Source: Chthoniobacterales bacterium
GTDB lineage: Bacteria; Verrucomicrobiota; Verrucomicrobiia; Chthoniobacterales; JACTMZ01
DNA: 64,000 nucleotides
Direction of reading: 5' to 3'
NCBI GenBank assembly: GCA_018883245.1
Contig: VEQL01000007.1
Location: 1 to 64,000, forward strand
Shown: piece after piece, positions 23,108-33,820 of the stretch
Layout: every line of letters starts with the position of its first letter
How positions within the stretch are numbered: position 1 is the first letter of the stretch
Translations under genes and position numbers: made by a program
Notes under the pieces: model-generated
The model's database searches: none
Seen by the model: only the letters and a program-made list of their open reading frames with translations
What the model was told of the DNA's origin: nothing

Positions 23108-24531
23108 GCTGCTCCGGCGCGCAGGTGCTCGAGCCGTTTGCGCAAGGTGGCGCGCGTGATGCCCAGCAATTTTGCCGCGCGCACTTGGTTCTGCCCGGTT
23201 GCTTCCATGGCTCGCTTGGTGAATTCCCTTTCCAGCCACGGCAACAATTCCAATCCTGGCCGGGCGGTCGCGGCTTCGAAGAGCGCGGTCACCGCCTCGT
23301 CGATGGTTGCGGGCGAACGCGGTGCTGCGGAGTCGCTGACCGCCGACTCCGCCGGCTGACCGAGCGGAAGATCCTTCGGCAACAGGACATCGCCCGTCGC
23401 GAGAACGGCCGCGCGCTGCACCGTATTCTCCAGTTCGCGAACGTTGCCGGGCCACCCGTAGGCTTCGAGCACCTCCACCGCTTCCCTGCTGAGCTGCAGC
23501 TGCGGCTTGAGCGTCCGCGACGCGATGCGCTTGAGAAAATACTCCGCGAGAAGGCGGATGTCCTCCTTGCGGTTGCGCAGCGGCGGAAGATGCAGCCGCA
23601 CCACATTGAGCCGGTAAAAAAGGTCCTCGCGGAATTTTTTGTCCGCCACCTCGGCTTCGAGGTTCTTGTTCGTGGCGGCCACGATCCGCACGTCGGTCTT
23701 GAGCGTCTGGTTGCCTCCCACGCGCGAGAAGGTCCCGTCCTGCAGCACGCGCAGCAGCTTGCTCTGGATGGCGAGCGGCATGTCCCCGATCTCGTCGAGA
23801 AAAAGGGTCCCGCCGTCGCATTGCTCGAAGCGCCCTATGCGTTGCGCGCTCGCGCCGGTGAAAGATCCCTTTTCGTGGCCGAAGAGTTCGCTCTCGAGCA
23901 GGTTTTCCGGGATGGCGGCGCAGTTGATGGCGAGGAACGGACGCTCGTGGCGCGCGCTGTATTGGTGGATCGCGCGGGCGACGAGTTCTTTGCCCGAACC
24001 GCTCTCGCCGGTGATCATGACGGCCGCGTCGCTGTTCGAGATGCGGCCGACCATCTTGAAAACTTCCTGCATCGCGGCCGACTGCCCGACAATGCTGTCT
24101 TGGTGCTGTTCGACGGTGAGGCTCGGCTCGGAAGGCCTTGCCTGCCGCGCTTCGGCCGCGGCCTTCAGCGCGGCATCGACGACGATCTTCAGGTTGAATG
24201 GCAATTGTTCCTTGCGCACGAAGTCGAACGCGCCCAGCCGCATGGACTCGATCACGCTCTGCGTCGTGCCGAGCGCGCCCGTGACAATGACGAGCACGTT
24301 GGGATTGCGCTTGCGCAGGCGCGCGAGCAGTTCCAACCCGCTGTGCGTCCCGAGCCGCATCTCGGTGATGACGACAAGCGGGTCTTCGGCGCAGAAAATC
24401 TTGAAAGCCTGCTCATGCGCATCCGCGGTGACCACGCGCACGTCGTCGGTCGCGAGCTGGGTGCACGCCCACTCGAGGAAGTCGGGGTCGGGATCGACAA
24501 CCAGGACGGTCTGCTTGGCGGACATCGGCAT
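23104..24531 (-). CDS. NtrC-family sigma-54 activator with Glu at the phosphorylation site
   Basis: 475 residues: receiver domain (1-~125), AAA+ sigma-54 activator domain (~147-385), and a Fis-type helix-turn-helix at the C-terminus (QVRAAKLLGITRATLRKRL). Walker A is GESGSGK (175-181) and the sigma-54 loop reads GSFTGA (222-227) rather than GAFTGA. In the receiver the acidic pair (Asp13, Asp15), Thr84 and Lys107 are present, but the phospho-accepting Asp aligns with Glu57 (ITEMRLG). Such a Glu often mimics phosphorylation. No histidine kinase is encoded nearby. It lies 5 bases after uppS. Confidence 0.92.
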   Translation of the reverse strand: MPMSAKQTVLVVDPDPDFLEWACTQLATDDVRVVTADAHEQAFKIFCAEDPLVVITEMRLGTHSGLELLARLRKRNPNVLVIVTGALGTTQSVIESMRLGAFDFVRKEQLPFNLKIVVDAALKAAAEARQARPSEPSLTVEQHQDSIVGQSAAMQEVFKMVGRISNSDAAVMITGESGSGKELVARAIHQYSARHERPFLAINCAAIPENLLESELFGHEKGSFTGASAQRIGRFEQCDGGTLFLDEIGDMPLAIQSKLLRVLQDGTFSRVGGNQTLKTDVRIVAATNKNLEAEVADKKFREDLFYRLNVVRLHLPPLRNRKEDIRLLAEYFLKRIASRTLKPQLQLSREAVEVLEAYGWPGNVRELENTVQRAAVLATGDVLLPKDLPLGQPAESAVSDSAAPRSPATIDEAVTALFEAATARPGLELLPWLEREFTKRAMEATGQNQVRAAKLLGITRATLRKRLEHLRAGAA

Positions 24532-24536
24532 GCGGG

Positions 24537-26632
<2,096 letters not shown>

Positions 26633-27622
26633 CTAGCCCCGAGGGCGCCGGGCAGCAGGACCTTCGATGAAGAGCCTGCCCGCACGGCGGCGCAAGTGGC
26701 GTCCGCCGGGCAGGTTGATCTTCGCCGGTGCGGCGCCGGACGCGGCCAATGCGCGGGCGCGCTCGATCGTGGCGAAATCGGTGTCCCGACCGGTGTGAAT
26801 CCTGAGCCATGCGCGCAGAAGACGCCTTTGGTGGGCGATGTGCAGAGCGCGGAGGCCGCGAAGTTCGAGCCGGCTGTGCGCCGCGGTTTCTGCCACCTGC
26901 ATTTCCGACCAGTCATCCTCGTCGGCAAGGATCGCCGCGGCCCTTGCCATGCAGGGGACGGGATCGAAACCGACCGCCCCGGCCAGCGCCGGGAGGACAT
27001 CGTGGCGGATGCGGTTGCGGGTATGACAGCGGGAAAAATTCGACTCGTCGTGCCGGAATTCGAGGCGGTGCGAATTGGCATAGCTCTCGATCTCCCGGCG
27101 GGTGAAGCCGAGCAGGGGTCGCGCAATTTCCGCGCTGCTCCCCTCCAGCGGTGAGGATTCGCGCAGGCTGCCCATGCCGCGCAGTCCGCTGCCTCGGGCG
27201 AGATGGAAAAGCACGGTTTCCGCCGCGTCGTTCGCGTGATGCGCGAGGAAAATCAGCGCCGCACCGTGCTTGCGCGCGGCACGGCGAAAGAATGCGCGGC
27301 GCAATTTCCGCGCGGCCTCCTCGATCGACTCGTGTTTGCCCGCGGCGCGGGCGCGTGTTTTTCCGCGTCCGGCGACAAATGCCATCGCGTTTTTTTGTGC
27401 GAGCGACTCGACGAAACGGGCATCCTCGTCCGCGGCCCTGCCGCGCAGGCCGTGATGGAAGTGCGCGACGACGAGCCGGGAGAATCCGGCGCGGCGCAAA
27501 AGGTCGAGCAGCACCACGGAATCCATCCCGCCGGAAACACCGACCACGGCGGGCGCGTCAAGCGGCAGGCCGGCCGTGCGTTCCAGGAAACGCGGCAGAA
27601 GATCGGCCGCCTTTTTTTTCAT
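26633..27622 (-). CDS. tilS: tRNA(Ile)-lysidine synthetase TilS
   Basis: 329 residues. The ATP-pyrophosphatase loop SGGMDS is at residues 30-35, followed by VVAHFHHGLRGRAAD and LAHHANDAAETVL, the TilS signatures. It modifies the anticodon C34 of an isoleucine tRNA to lysidine, changing codon reading from AUG to AUA. The protein is shorter than E. coli TilS, with a reduced C-terminal part. The ATG at 27622 lies 4 bases after the serS stop. Confidence 0.92.
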   Translation of the reverse strand: MKKKAADLLPRFLERTAGLPLDAPAVVGVSGGMDSVVLLDLLRRAGFSRLVVAHFHHGLRGRAADEDARFVESLAQKNAMAFVAGRGKTRARAAGKHESIEEAARKLRRAFFRRAARKHGAALIFLAHHANDAAETVLFHLARGSGLRGMGSLRESSPLEGSSAEIARPLLGFTRREIESYANSHRLEFRHDESNFSRCHTRNRIRHDVLPALAGAVGFDPVPCMARAAAILADEDDWSEMQVAETAAHSRLELRGLRALHIAHQRRLLRAWLRIHTGRDTDFATIERARALAASGAAPAKINLPGGRHLRRRAGRLFIEGPAARRPRG

Positions 27623-27626
27623 GCCA

Positions 27627-28901
27627 TCAGCGCGCGGAGATTTTCGCGGCTCCGAAATAGGGCTGGAGAATTTCAGGCAGATGCACCGAGCCGTCGGGTT
27701 GCAGTCCGTTTTCCAGCAGCGCCACGTAAAGGCGCGCGAGGGCCGTGCCGGATCCGTTGAGGGTGTGGCAGAAGTGGTTTTTCCCGTCCGCACCCTTGAA
27801 ACGCAGCGCCATGCGTCGCGCCTGATAGTCGCCGAAGTTCGAGCAACTCGAGACCTCGAGCCATCCGTCGTGGCCGGGCGCCCAGACTTCGATGTCGTAG
27901 GTGCGGCGTGCGCTGAAACCCAGGTCGCCGCCGCAGAGTTCGATGACGCGGTAGGGCAACCCGAGAAGCTGCAGCACGCGCTCGGCGTCGGCAGTGAGCG
28001 ACTCCAGTTCCGCGGCGGAATCCTCCGGCTTGCAGATCTTCACGAGTTCCACCTTGTCGAACTGGTGCATGCGGATAAGCCCGCGAGTATCGCGCCCCGT
28101 GGAGCCCGCCTCGCGCCGGAAGCACGGCGTGTAGGCCGCGTATTTGAGCGGAAGTTTTTCGGCGGGAAGGATTTCTTCGCGGTGGAAATTCGTCACCGGC
28201 ACTTCGGCCGTCGGAATGAGGAAAAGCTCGCTGTCGGTCACGCCGAAAAGGTCGGCCTCGAATTTCGGCAGCTGTCCGGTGCCGGTCATTGACGCGCGGT
28301 TGACGAGGAAAGGCGGGCTCATCTCGGTGTAGCCGTGGTCGCGCGTGTGCAAGTCGAGCAGGAAGTTGATCAAAGCGCGTTCCAATCCGGCCCCTTGGCC
28401 CGTGTAGCAGATAAAAGCGCTACCGCTTATTTTGGCCGCGCGTTCCGCGTCGAAAAGTCCGAGCCGTGTGCCGATGGCCACGTGGTCCTGCGCGCCTGCC
28501 GGAGCTTTCGGCTCGCCCCACGTGCGCAACACCGGATTGCATGCCGCGTCGCCGCCTCGGGGAATGTTGTCGTGGGGCAGATTCGGAATCGACAGCAACA
28601 ACTCCCGTTGCTTTTCCTCGGCCGCGGCGGATGCCGCCTGCAGCGATTCCATTTCGGAGCCGAGCTTCTTCGATTCCTCCTCGAGCGCCGAGCTGTCCTC
28701 TTTTTTTGCCCGCAGGGCGCCGATCTCCTTGCTCAGCCTTTTGCGGTCGGCTTGCAATTGCTGCCAGCGCGTCTCGTTGGCGCGGCGCTCGACGTCCGCC
28801 GCGATAACGCCATCCACCATCGCCCCGAATTGCGGGCCGCGTAAGGCGAGGAGAGCTTTGACCGTTTCCGGCGTTTCACGGATCTGGCGGATGTCGATCA
28901 T
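27627..28901 (-). CDS. serS: Seryl-tRNA synthetase SerS
   Basis: 424 residues, standard class II enzyme: an N-terminal coiled-coil tRNA-binding arm (about residues 35-105), motif 2 as CFRREAGSTGRDTRGLIRMH, and motif 3 in GWLEVSSCSNFGDYQARRM. It charges tRNA-Ser. It is the first gene of the long minus-strand string towards pdxA. A promoter-like sequence ends 9 bases before the ATG. Confidence 0.97.
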   Translation of the reverse strand: MIDIRQIRETPETVKALLALRGPQFGAMVDGVIAADVERRANETRWQQLQADRKRLSKEIGALRAKKEDSSALEEESKKLGSEMESLQAASAAAEEKQRELLLSIPNLPHDNIPRGGDAACNPVLRTWGEPKAPAGAQDHVAIGTRLGLFDAERAAKISGSAFICYTGQGAGLERALINFLLDLHTRDHGYTEMSPPFLVNRASMTGTGQLPKFEADLFGVTDSELFLIPTAEVPVTNFHREEILPAEKLPLKYAAYTPCFRREAGSTGRDTRGLIRMHQFDKVELVKICKPEDSAAELESLTADAERVLQLLGLPYRVIELCGGDLGFSARRTYDIEVWAPGHDGWLEVSSCSNFGDYQARRMALRFKGADGKNHFCHTLNGSGTALARLYVALLENGLQPDGSVHLPEILQPYFGAAKISAR

Positions 28902-28910
28902 GGTGCGCGC

Positions 28911-28939
28911 AGGCTAGCGCGGTTCCCATGCTGCGCCAA
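28911..28939 (-). promoter_or_regulatory. Candidate near-leaderless promoter for serS
   Basis: On the minus strand TTGGCG (28939-28934), 17 bases, then TAGCCT (28916-28911). Only 9 bases separate it from the serS ATG at 28901. It is back-to-back with the better cbpA promoter. The -10 agrees with TATAAT at three of six positions. Confidence 0.35.
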
Positions 28940-28952
28940 GCGGCGGAATCTG

Positions 28953-28981
28953 TTGGTGTCGCGCCGCGGCGGTTTTATAGT
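28953..28981 (+). promoter_or_regulatory. Candidate sigma-70-type promoter for the CbpA/DnaJ gene
   Basis: TTGGTG (28953-28958), a 17-base spacer, then TATAGT (28976-28981), which matches TATAAT at five of six positions. The GTG start at 29002 is 20 bases further on, giving a predicted leader of about 13 bases. Confidence 0.5.
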
Positions 28982-29001
28982 GTCCGGTCGAATTTAATCC
29001 C

Positions 29002-29946
29002 GTGGAATTTCGCGACTACTACAAGACGCTCGGCGTGGCCAAGACGGCATCGGCCGACGAGATCAAAAAGGCGTTCCGCAAGCTCGCCCGCCAGCACCAT
29101 CCGGACTTGGCGAAGGACAAAAAGGCCGCCGAGGAGAAGTTCAAGGAAATCAACGAGGCTTACGAGGTTCTCAGCGATCCGGAGAAGCGTAAAAAATACG
29201 ACGAACTCGGGCCCAACTGGCAGCAGGCCGGCGCGGGGTTCCGTCCGCCCCCGGGCGGCGGTTTTCCGGGCGGCTTCCCCGGAGGAATGGGCGGCTACGG
29301 CGGCGGCGAGGAGGAATTCCAGTTCGGCGGCACGGGCTTCAGCGATTTCTTCGAGGCGTTTTTCGGGCGCGCCGCCCGCGGCGGTCGTCGCGGCAGCGCG
29401 TTTTACGGCGAGGATATGCCGCTGCGCGGACAGGACGCCGAGGCGGACATCATGGTCACCCTCGAGGAGGCTCTCCACGGATCGACAAGGCAGATTTCCT
29501 TCACGCGCGGCCGCTCCGGAAAAGTCGAGACCTACACGGTGAAAATCCCCAAGGGCGTGCGCGAGGGACAGCGTATCCGTCTGGCGGGCATCGGCGGCGA
29601 GGGGAGCGGCGGCGGCGAAGCGGGCGATCTTTATTTGCGCGTTCGCTTCGAGAGGCATCCGGAATTCACCGTCGAGGGTGCCGACGTCATCCACGAAATC
29701 GAGTTGCCCGTGACCCAAGCCGTGCTCGGCGGCGAGATCACGATTCCCACGCTCGACGGTCGCGCGAAACTGAAGATCCCGGCGCTCACCCAAAACGGCC
29801 GCAAATTCCGCCTGCCCGGACGGGGCATGCCTCAGCGAGGCGGAACGCGCGGCGATTTTTACGCTGTGATCGATGTGCAGTTGCCGACAACTCTCAGTGA
29901 CGCCCAGCGCCAAGCTTGGGAAGCGGTGGCGAAGGCGGCGTCTTGA
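29002..29946 (+). CDS. CbpA-type DnaJ co-chaperone
   Basis: 314 residues: a J domain (1-~70) with HPD at residues 33-35, a Gly/Phe-rich linker (~75-125), and two C-terminal substrate-binding beta domains (~140-300). There is no zinc-finger cysteine cluster, so it is the CbpA (type II) class rather than DnaJ. It would stimulate a DnaK ATPase. The frame begins with GTG at 29002, right at the J domain (first residues [11 protein letters not shown]), which supports this start. It is a single gene, divergent from serS. Confidence 0.92.
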   Translation: MEFRDYYKTLGVAKTASADEIKKAFRKLARQHHPDLAKDKKAAEEKFKEINEAYEVLSDPEKRKKYDELGPNWQQAGAGFRPPPGGGFPGGFPGGMGGYGGGEEEFQFGGTGFSDFFEAFFGRAARGGRRGSAFYGEDMPLRGQDAEADIMVTLEEALHGSTRQISFTRGRSGKVETYTVKIPKGVREGQRIRLAGIGGEGSGGGEAGDLYLRVRFERHPEFTVEGADVIHEIELPVTQAVLGGEITIPTLDGRAKLKIPALTQNGRKFRLPGRGMPQRGGTRGDFYAVIDVQLPTTLSDAQRQAWEAVAKAAS

Positions 29947-30003
29947 TATTTCGGCAAGCCATTCATCGACAACGGTTTAAGCCATTTGGAGCTGCGTTTT
30001 GTC

Positions 30004-30031
30004 TTGCCTCAAGACCGTTCCTCAATAGCTT
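30004..30031 (+). promoter_or_regulatory. Candidate promoter for the secreted subtilase
   Basis: TTGCCT (30004-30009), 16-base spacer, TAGCTT (30026-30031), 10 bases before the ATG at 30042. The surrounding 95 bases are visibly richer in A and T than the coding sequence. The predicted leader is only a few bases. Confidence 0.35.
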
Positions 30032-30041
30032 TATTTGTCCC

Positions 30042-31478
30042 ATGAGAACTGGAACCTTTGCCCTCATAATCTCACTCCTTTTTGCTGGATCCTCTTTCTC
30101 CGCCGACTTCGTTCCGGGCCGAGTTCTCGTCAAGCCCCTGGCGGGTGCCTCGGACGCCGCGGTGCAGGCCTCGATAAAAGCTGCCGGCGCGAGTGAAATC
30201 GGCCGCGTGCCGCAGATCGGTGTGCGCATTTTGCGGGTGCCGGCGCAATCCGAGTCGCGTGTCATTGAAGCGCTGTCCAAGAACCCGAATTTCGAGTTCG
30301 CCGAGCCCGACTACATCGCGAACATCATTCTCACTCCGAACGATCCTTATTACGCTGCTTATCAGTGGCATCTTCCCAAAGTGGTTGCGCCCGCCGCATG
30401 GGACTTCACCACCGGATCGGCCGGCGTGACTGTTGCGGTCGTCGATTCGGGCGTGCAGGCGACGCATCCCGATCTGGCCGGACGCGTTCTTCCCGGCTAC
30501 GACTTCGTCAATAGCGACGCGGATCCCGCAGACGACAACGGTCACGGCACGGCAGTCGCGGGAGTCGCCGCGGCTAAAGGCAACGATGGCATCGGCGTCG
30601 CCGGGGCCGCATGGGACGTTGCTATCCTCCCCGTCAAAGTGATGAACTCCTCCGGCAGCGGATCCTATTCCGCGATCGCCAACGGCATCGCCTACTCGGC
30701 CGACATGGGCGCCAAGATCATCAACCTCAGCCTCGGGGGCACGTCGTCCTCTTCCACGTTGCAAAACGCGGTTTCTTACGCATGGAACAAGGGCTCCCTC
30801 CTCGTCGCCGCCGCCGGCAACAACGCGAGCAGCACCACGGTCTATCCGGCAGCCTACACCAATGTCGTTGCCGTCTCGGCGACAACCGCGTCCGACACGC
30901 TCGCTTCCTTTTCCAGCTACGGAAGCTTCGTCGATCTTTGTGCGCCGGGCGAAAATATCACCACCTCTTGGGTCAACGGCGGATACGTGACTATTTCCGG
31001 CACGTCTTTCTCCAGCCCGCTCACGGCCGGCGTGGCCGCGCTGGCTCTTTCCCGTAATCCCGCCCTCTCCAACGCGCAGCTCTCCGCGCTCCTGACGTCC
31101 AACACCGATGATCTGGGTGCGCTGGGCAAGGACATCTACTATGGAACGGGTCGGCTCAATGCCAGCAAGGTTGTCGCTGCCGCGGTCCCCGTGCTCGACA
31201 CAGCGGCCCCCGTCACCGCGGTGACCAGTCCCGCCAACGGCAGCTCCATCGCGGGCCTGCGCTCGGTCAACGTGACTGTTTCCTCGAGCGACAACATCGG
31301 GGTGACCAAGGCCGAACTCTATATCAACGGCCGTCTTGTCGCGTCATCCACGACCGGCAGCTTCACCTACAAGTGGAGCACGTCGAAGTTGGTCAGGGGC
31401 ACTTATCAACTCCAGTCCAAGGCTTACGACGCTGCCGGAAATTCGGCCAGTTCGTCCGTCGTCAGCGTTTACCGCTGA
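30042..31478 (+). CDS. Secreted subtilisin-like serine protease (S8 family) with C-terminal Ig-like domain
   Basis: 478 residues: signal peptide (1-~20), an inhibitor I9-like propeptide (~22-95), a subtilase domain with the complete triad Asp135 (AVVDSGV), His168 (NGHGTAVAG) and Ser322 (GTSFSSP), and a C-terminal Ig-like domain (~390-478) with PANGSSIAG and SSSDNIGVTKAELYINGR motifs. The oxyanion Asn is in AAAGNNA. It is probably exported and processed by removal of the propeptide. The longer frame from 29916 has no signal peptide at its start. It stands alone between cbpA and the YhaM-like gene. Confidence 0.93.
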   Translation: MRTGTFALIISLLFAGSSFSADFVPGRVLVKPLAGASDAAVQASIKAAGASEIGRVPQIGVRILRVPAQSESRVIEALSKNPNFEFAEPDYIANIILTPNDPYYAAYQWHLPKVVAPAAWDFTTGSAGVTVAVVDSGVQATHPDLAGRVLPGYDFVNSDADPADDNGHGTAVAGVAAAKGNDGIGVAGAAWDVAILPVKVMNSSGSGSYSAIANGIAYSADMGAKIINLSLGGTSSSSTLQNAVSYAWNKGSLLVAAAGNNASSTTVYPAAYTNVVAVSATTASDTLASFSSYGSFVDLCAPGENITTSWVNGGYVTISGTSFSSPLTAGVAALALSRNPALSNAQLSALLTSNTDDLGALGKDIYYGTGRLNASKVVAAAVPVLDTAAPVTAVTSPANGSSIAGLRSVNVTVSSSDNIGVTKAELYINGRLVASSTTGSFTYKWSTSKLVRGTYQLQSKAYDAAGNSASSSVVSVYR

Positions 31479-31535
31479 CGGCACCCTGATTCCTGCGCTT
31501 GCCCCGCATGCCCGGGCGCGGCAATTTCTTTGTCC

Positions 31536-32558
31536 GTGCCCGATCTGACCGACATCGCTTCGCTGCGCGCCGCCGCCCGCGCCGGCCGCACGCGTGCGGT
31601 TCTCCCGGTGCTGGTCGAAACGGTGACCGAGAAGGCGTCGAAGGACGGCAAGCCTTTCCTTGATATCCAACTGGTGGACGCCCGCGACCGCTTCGCGTTG
31701 CGTGTTTGGTCGGACAACGGGCAATACGCTCCGGCACAGGAACTGGCCGCCGGCGCGTGCCTCAAACTCGAGGGTGAATTCACCGTCCACCCGCAGTTCG
31801 GCCTCGAGGCCAAGCGTTGGAGTTTCGCACCGTTAACCGGGGACGCCAAAGAGGAATTCCTCGCCGGCCCGGCAGACCTGCGCTCGAGACAGGAAGAGGA
31901 TTACAAATTCATCGAGTCGTCGGTTTCCTCGATCCGCGACCCGCGGCTCAAGGCTCTCGGCCTGCTGTTTCTGGAAAAATTCGGTCCGCGTTTCCGCCGG
32001 ACGGCCGCTGCGCGCTTCTTTCATCATGCCCGGCGCGGGGGACTCGTCGAACATGTCGCGCAGATGATGCGCTACGCGGATGCGGTGTGCGCGGTGAACC
32101 CGGCGCTCCACCGCGACCTCCTCGTTTCCGGGGTGCTTTTCCACGACTGCGGCAAGCTCTGGGAAAATTGCGTGGAGGAGGGAAGTTTCACCATGCCCTT
32201 CGACGAGCGGGGCGAGTTGCTCGGCCACATCAACATCGGCATCGAGCTGGTCAACACCCTTTGGAAGGCGTTGCCCCTCGAGGATTGGAAAGATCTCGCG
32301 CCTGACAACGAAGACGCGAGGTTGCACCTGCTCCATCTCGTTGCGGCTCACCACGGGGAATTGGAGTTCGGCTCGCCGGTGCAGCCCAAAACGCCGGAGG
32401 CGATCGCGTTGCATTACATCGACAATCTCGACGCCAAGCTCGAGATGCTGGCGCGCGGCTACGAGGGAGGCGGAACGGTGGCCGAGCGGATTTATGACAA
32501 GGTCAAGCCGCTCAATGTGCGGCTGGTGGCCCCGCTCGCCCCGGCGCCCGCGGAATGA
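31536..32558 (+). CDS. YhaM-like OB-fold/HD-domain 3'-5' exonuclease
   Basis: About 340 residues: an N-terminal OB-fold (~1-100) and a C-terminal HD domain (~150-320). HD motifs are His in ARRGGLVEHVAQMM, His-Asp in GVLFHDCGKLWE, the AAHHGE pair and the late Asp in YIDNLDAKLEM. This matches YhaM/CBF1-type exoribonucleases, which process RNA and sometimes DNA 3' ends. Start choice is uncertain: GTG 31536 or TTG 31530 (two residues longer); there is no clear Shine-Dalgarno for either. The stop overlaps the next gene by 4 bases. Confidence 0.85.
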   Translation: MPDLTDIASLRAAARAGRTRAVLPVLVETVTEKASKDGKPFLDIQLVDARDRFALRVWSDNGQYAPAQELAAGACLKLEGEFTVHPQFGLEAKRWSFAPLTGDAKEEFLAGPADLRSRQEEDYKFIESSVSSIRDPRLKALGLLFLEKFGPRFRRTAAARFFHHARRGGLVEHVAQMMRYADAVCAVNPALHRDLLVSGVLFHDCGKLWENCVEEGSFTMPFDERGELLGHINIGIELVNTLWKALPLEDWKDLAPDNEDARLHLLHLVAAHHGELEFGSPVQPKTPEAIALHYIDNLDAKLEMLARGYEGGGTVAERIYDKVKPLNVRLVAPLAPAPAE

Positions 32559-33820
32559 AATTCCTCCGCGCCGCCGCGGCCGTGCTCTGCGGCTTGGCCG
32601 CATGTTCGACGCGGGCCTCGGGATCCGCCGGTGCGGAACAAATGAACGCAGCGCTCGGTCTGCCGATTTTCCCGTCAAACGGCACGATCTGGGAAGAGGA
32701 TGCGAGTGTCGTGGCGCAGAGGCTGGGACTGCGCCCGGAGTCGGAAACGCCCGACGATGCAAACTACCGTCTTTATCCACGGGAAGAAATGCGGGTGCTC
32801 GGACGCCGCCCCTACGCGATCAGCCTTTCGGCGCAAGGTGGAAAAGTCGCGGCCGTGGGCATTGTTTTCGCCAACAAAGGCGACTCCGTCGGGCAGTTTG
32901 CTCCTTCGGCACCCGGCCGCCGCGCGCCGCGCCCCGAACAGATTTTGCGCGACTACCGCAAGGCGATCGCGGAAGACGACCGGGCGCTCGACGAAGCGCT
33001 CGAGGCGCTGGCCGGTCCTGCCGCGCGCGAGAGGACGGGAAGCCCCGGCCAGATGCAGGAGCGTTCGCGCCGTCGCGACTGGAACGGCCATGCACTCCTG
33101 CTGGTCTCCGTGCGCGACGAATATGTCGCACTGCGTATTGTGCCGCCCCGCGATCTCGATGATGCGAATCCCGCCGGACGCACCTCTTCCCGCGATTTGC
33201 GCGAAAAAATGTCCTCGCGCGTGCAGCGGCGGGAAAACGGCGACGTGGTCATCGTCGGCATTCCCATGGTGGATCAAGGGCCGAAGGGATTTTGCGTCCC
33301 CGCGACGATGGAACGCATGCTGCGCCATCTTGGAATCCCGGCCGACATGTATTTGCTAGCCATGGCGGCCAACACGCGACCCGGTGGCGGAACTCTCCTT
33401 GAGGATGTCCTGTTTGCCGTTGGTGACACCATCCGTCGCCATGCGCGGCGTATCATCAACATCTCCGGTGGCCCCGAGCCCTCCGTCGTGGCCAAATGGA
33501 TCGATGCCGGCGTCCCGGTGATGTGGGCTTTGCGCACATCGGAGACGGTCAACGAACGAATCAACGCGCGCATGCGCGCGCGGAGCCAGACGGTCGATTG
33601 GAAAAATTGGTCCGATTCGTTGAAGCAACCCCGCCGTGATGCACGCGCGCTCGCCAAGGAGGCGGCCGAGGGCCACGTATGCCTCATTACCGGCTACAAC
33701 CGCGGGACCGGCGAGATCGCGCTTTCCGATTCCTATGGTCCGGGCTACGAGGAGCGTTGGATCACCGCCGAGGAAGCCGGGGTTCTCTCGCAGGGTGCGA
33801 TGGCTGTGGTTGCATGGTGA
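32555..33820 (+). CDS. Lipoprotein with C39-like cysteine peptidase domain
   Basis: 421 residues: a lipoprotein-like signal (AAC at residues 15-17), an N-terminal domain of unknown type (~25-215), and a C39-like papain-fold domain (~230-421). A candidate triad is visible: Cys247 (KGFCVPATMERML), His374 (GHVCLITGYN) and Asp392 (DSYGP). C39-like domains cleave peptides or bind peptide ligands. It overlaps both neighbours (YhaM-like gene upstream, DUF362 gene downstream), so the four genes from 31.5 to 35.75 kb behave as one unit. The substrate is unknown. Confidence 0.8.
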   Translation: MKFLRAAAAVLCGLAACSTRASGSAGAEQMNAALGLPIFPSNGTIWEEDASVVAQRLGLRPESETPDDANYRLYPREEMRVLGRRPYAISLSAQGGKVAAVGIVFANKGDSVGQFAPSAPGRRAPRPEQILRDYRKAIAEDDRALDEALEALAGPAARERTGSPGQMQERSRRRDWNGHALLLVSVRDEYVALRIVPPRDLDDANPAGRTSSRDLREKMSSRVQRRENGDVVIVGIPMVDQGPKGFCVPATMERMLRHLGIPADMYLLAMAANTRPGGGTLLEDVLFAVGDTIRRHARRIINISGGPEPSVVAKWIDAGVPVMWALRTSETVNERINARMRARSQTVDWKNWSDSLKQPRRDARALAKEAAEGHVCLITGYNRGTGEIALSDSYGPGYEERWITAEEAGVLSQGAMAVVAW

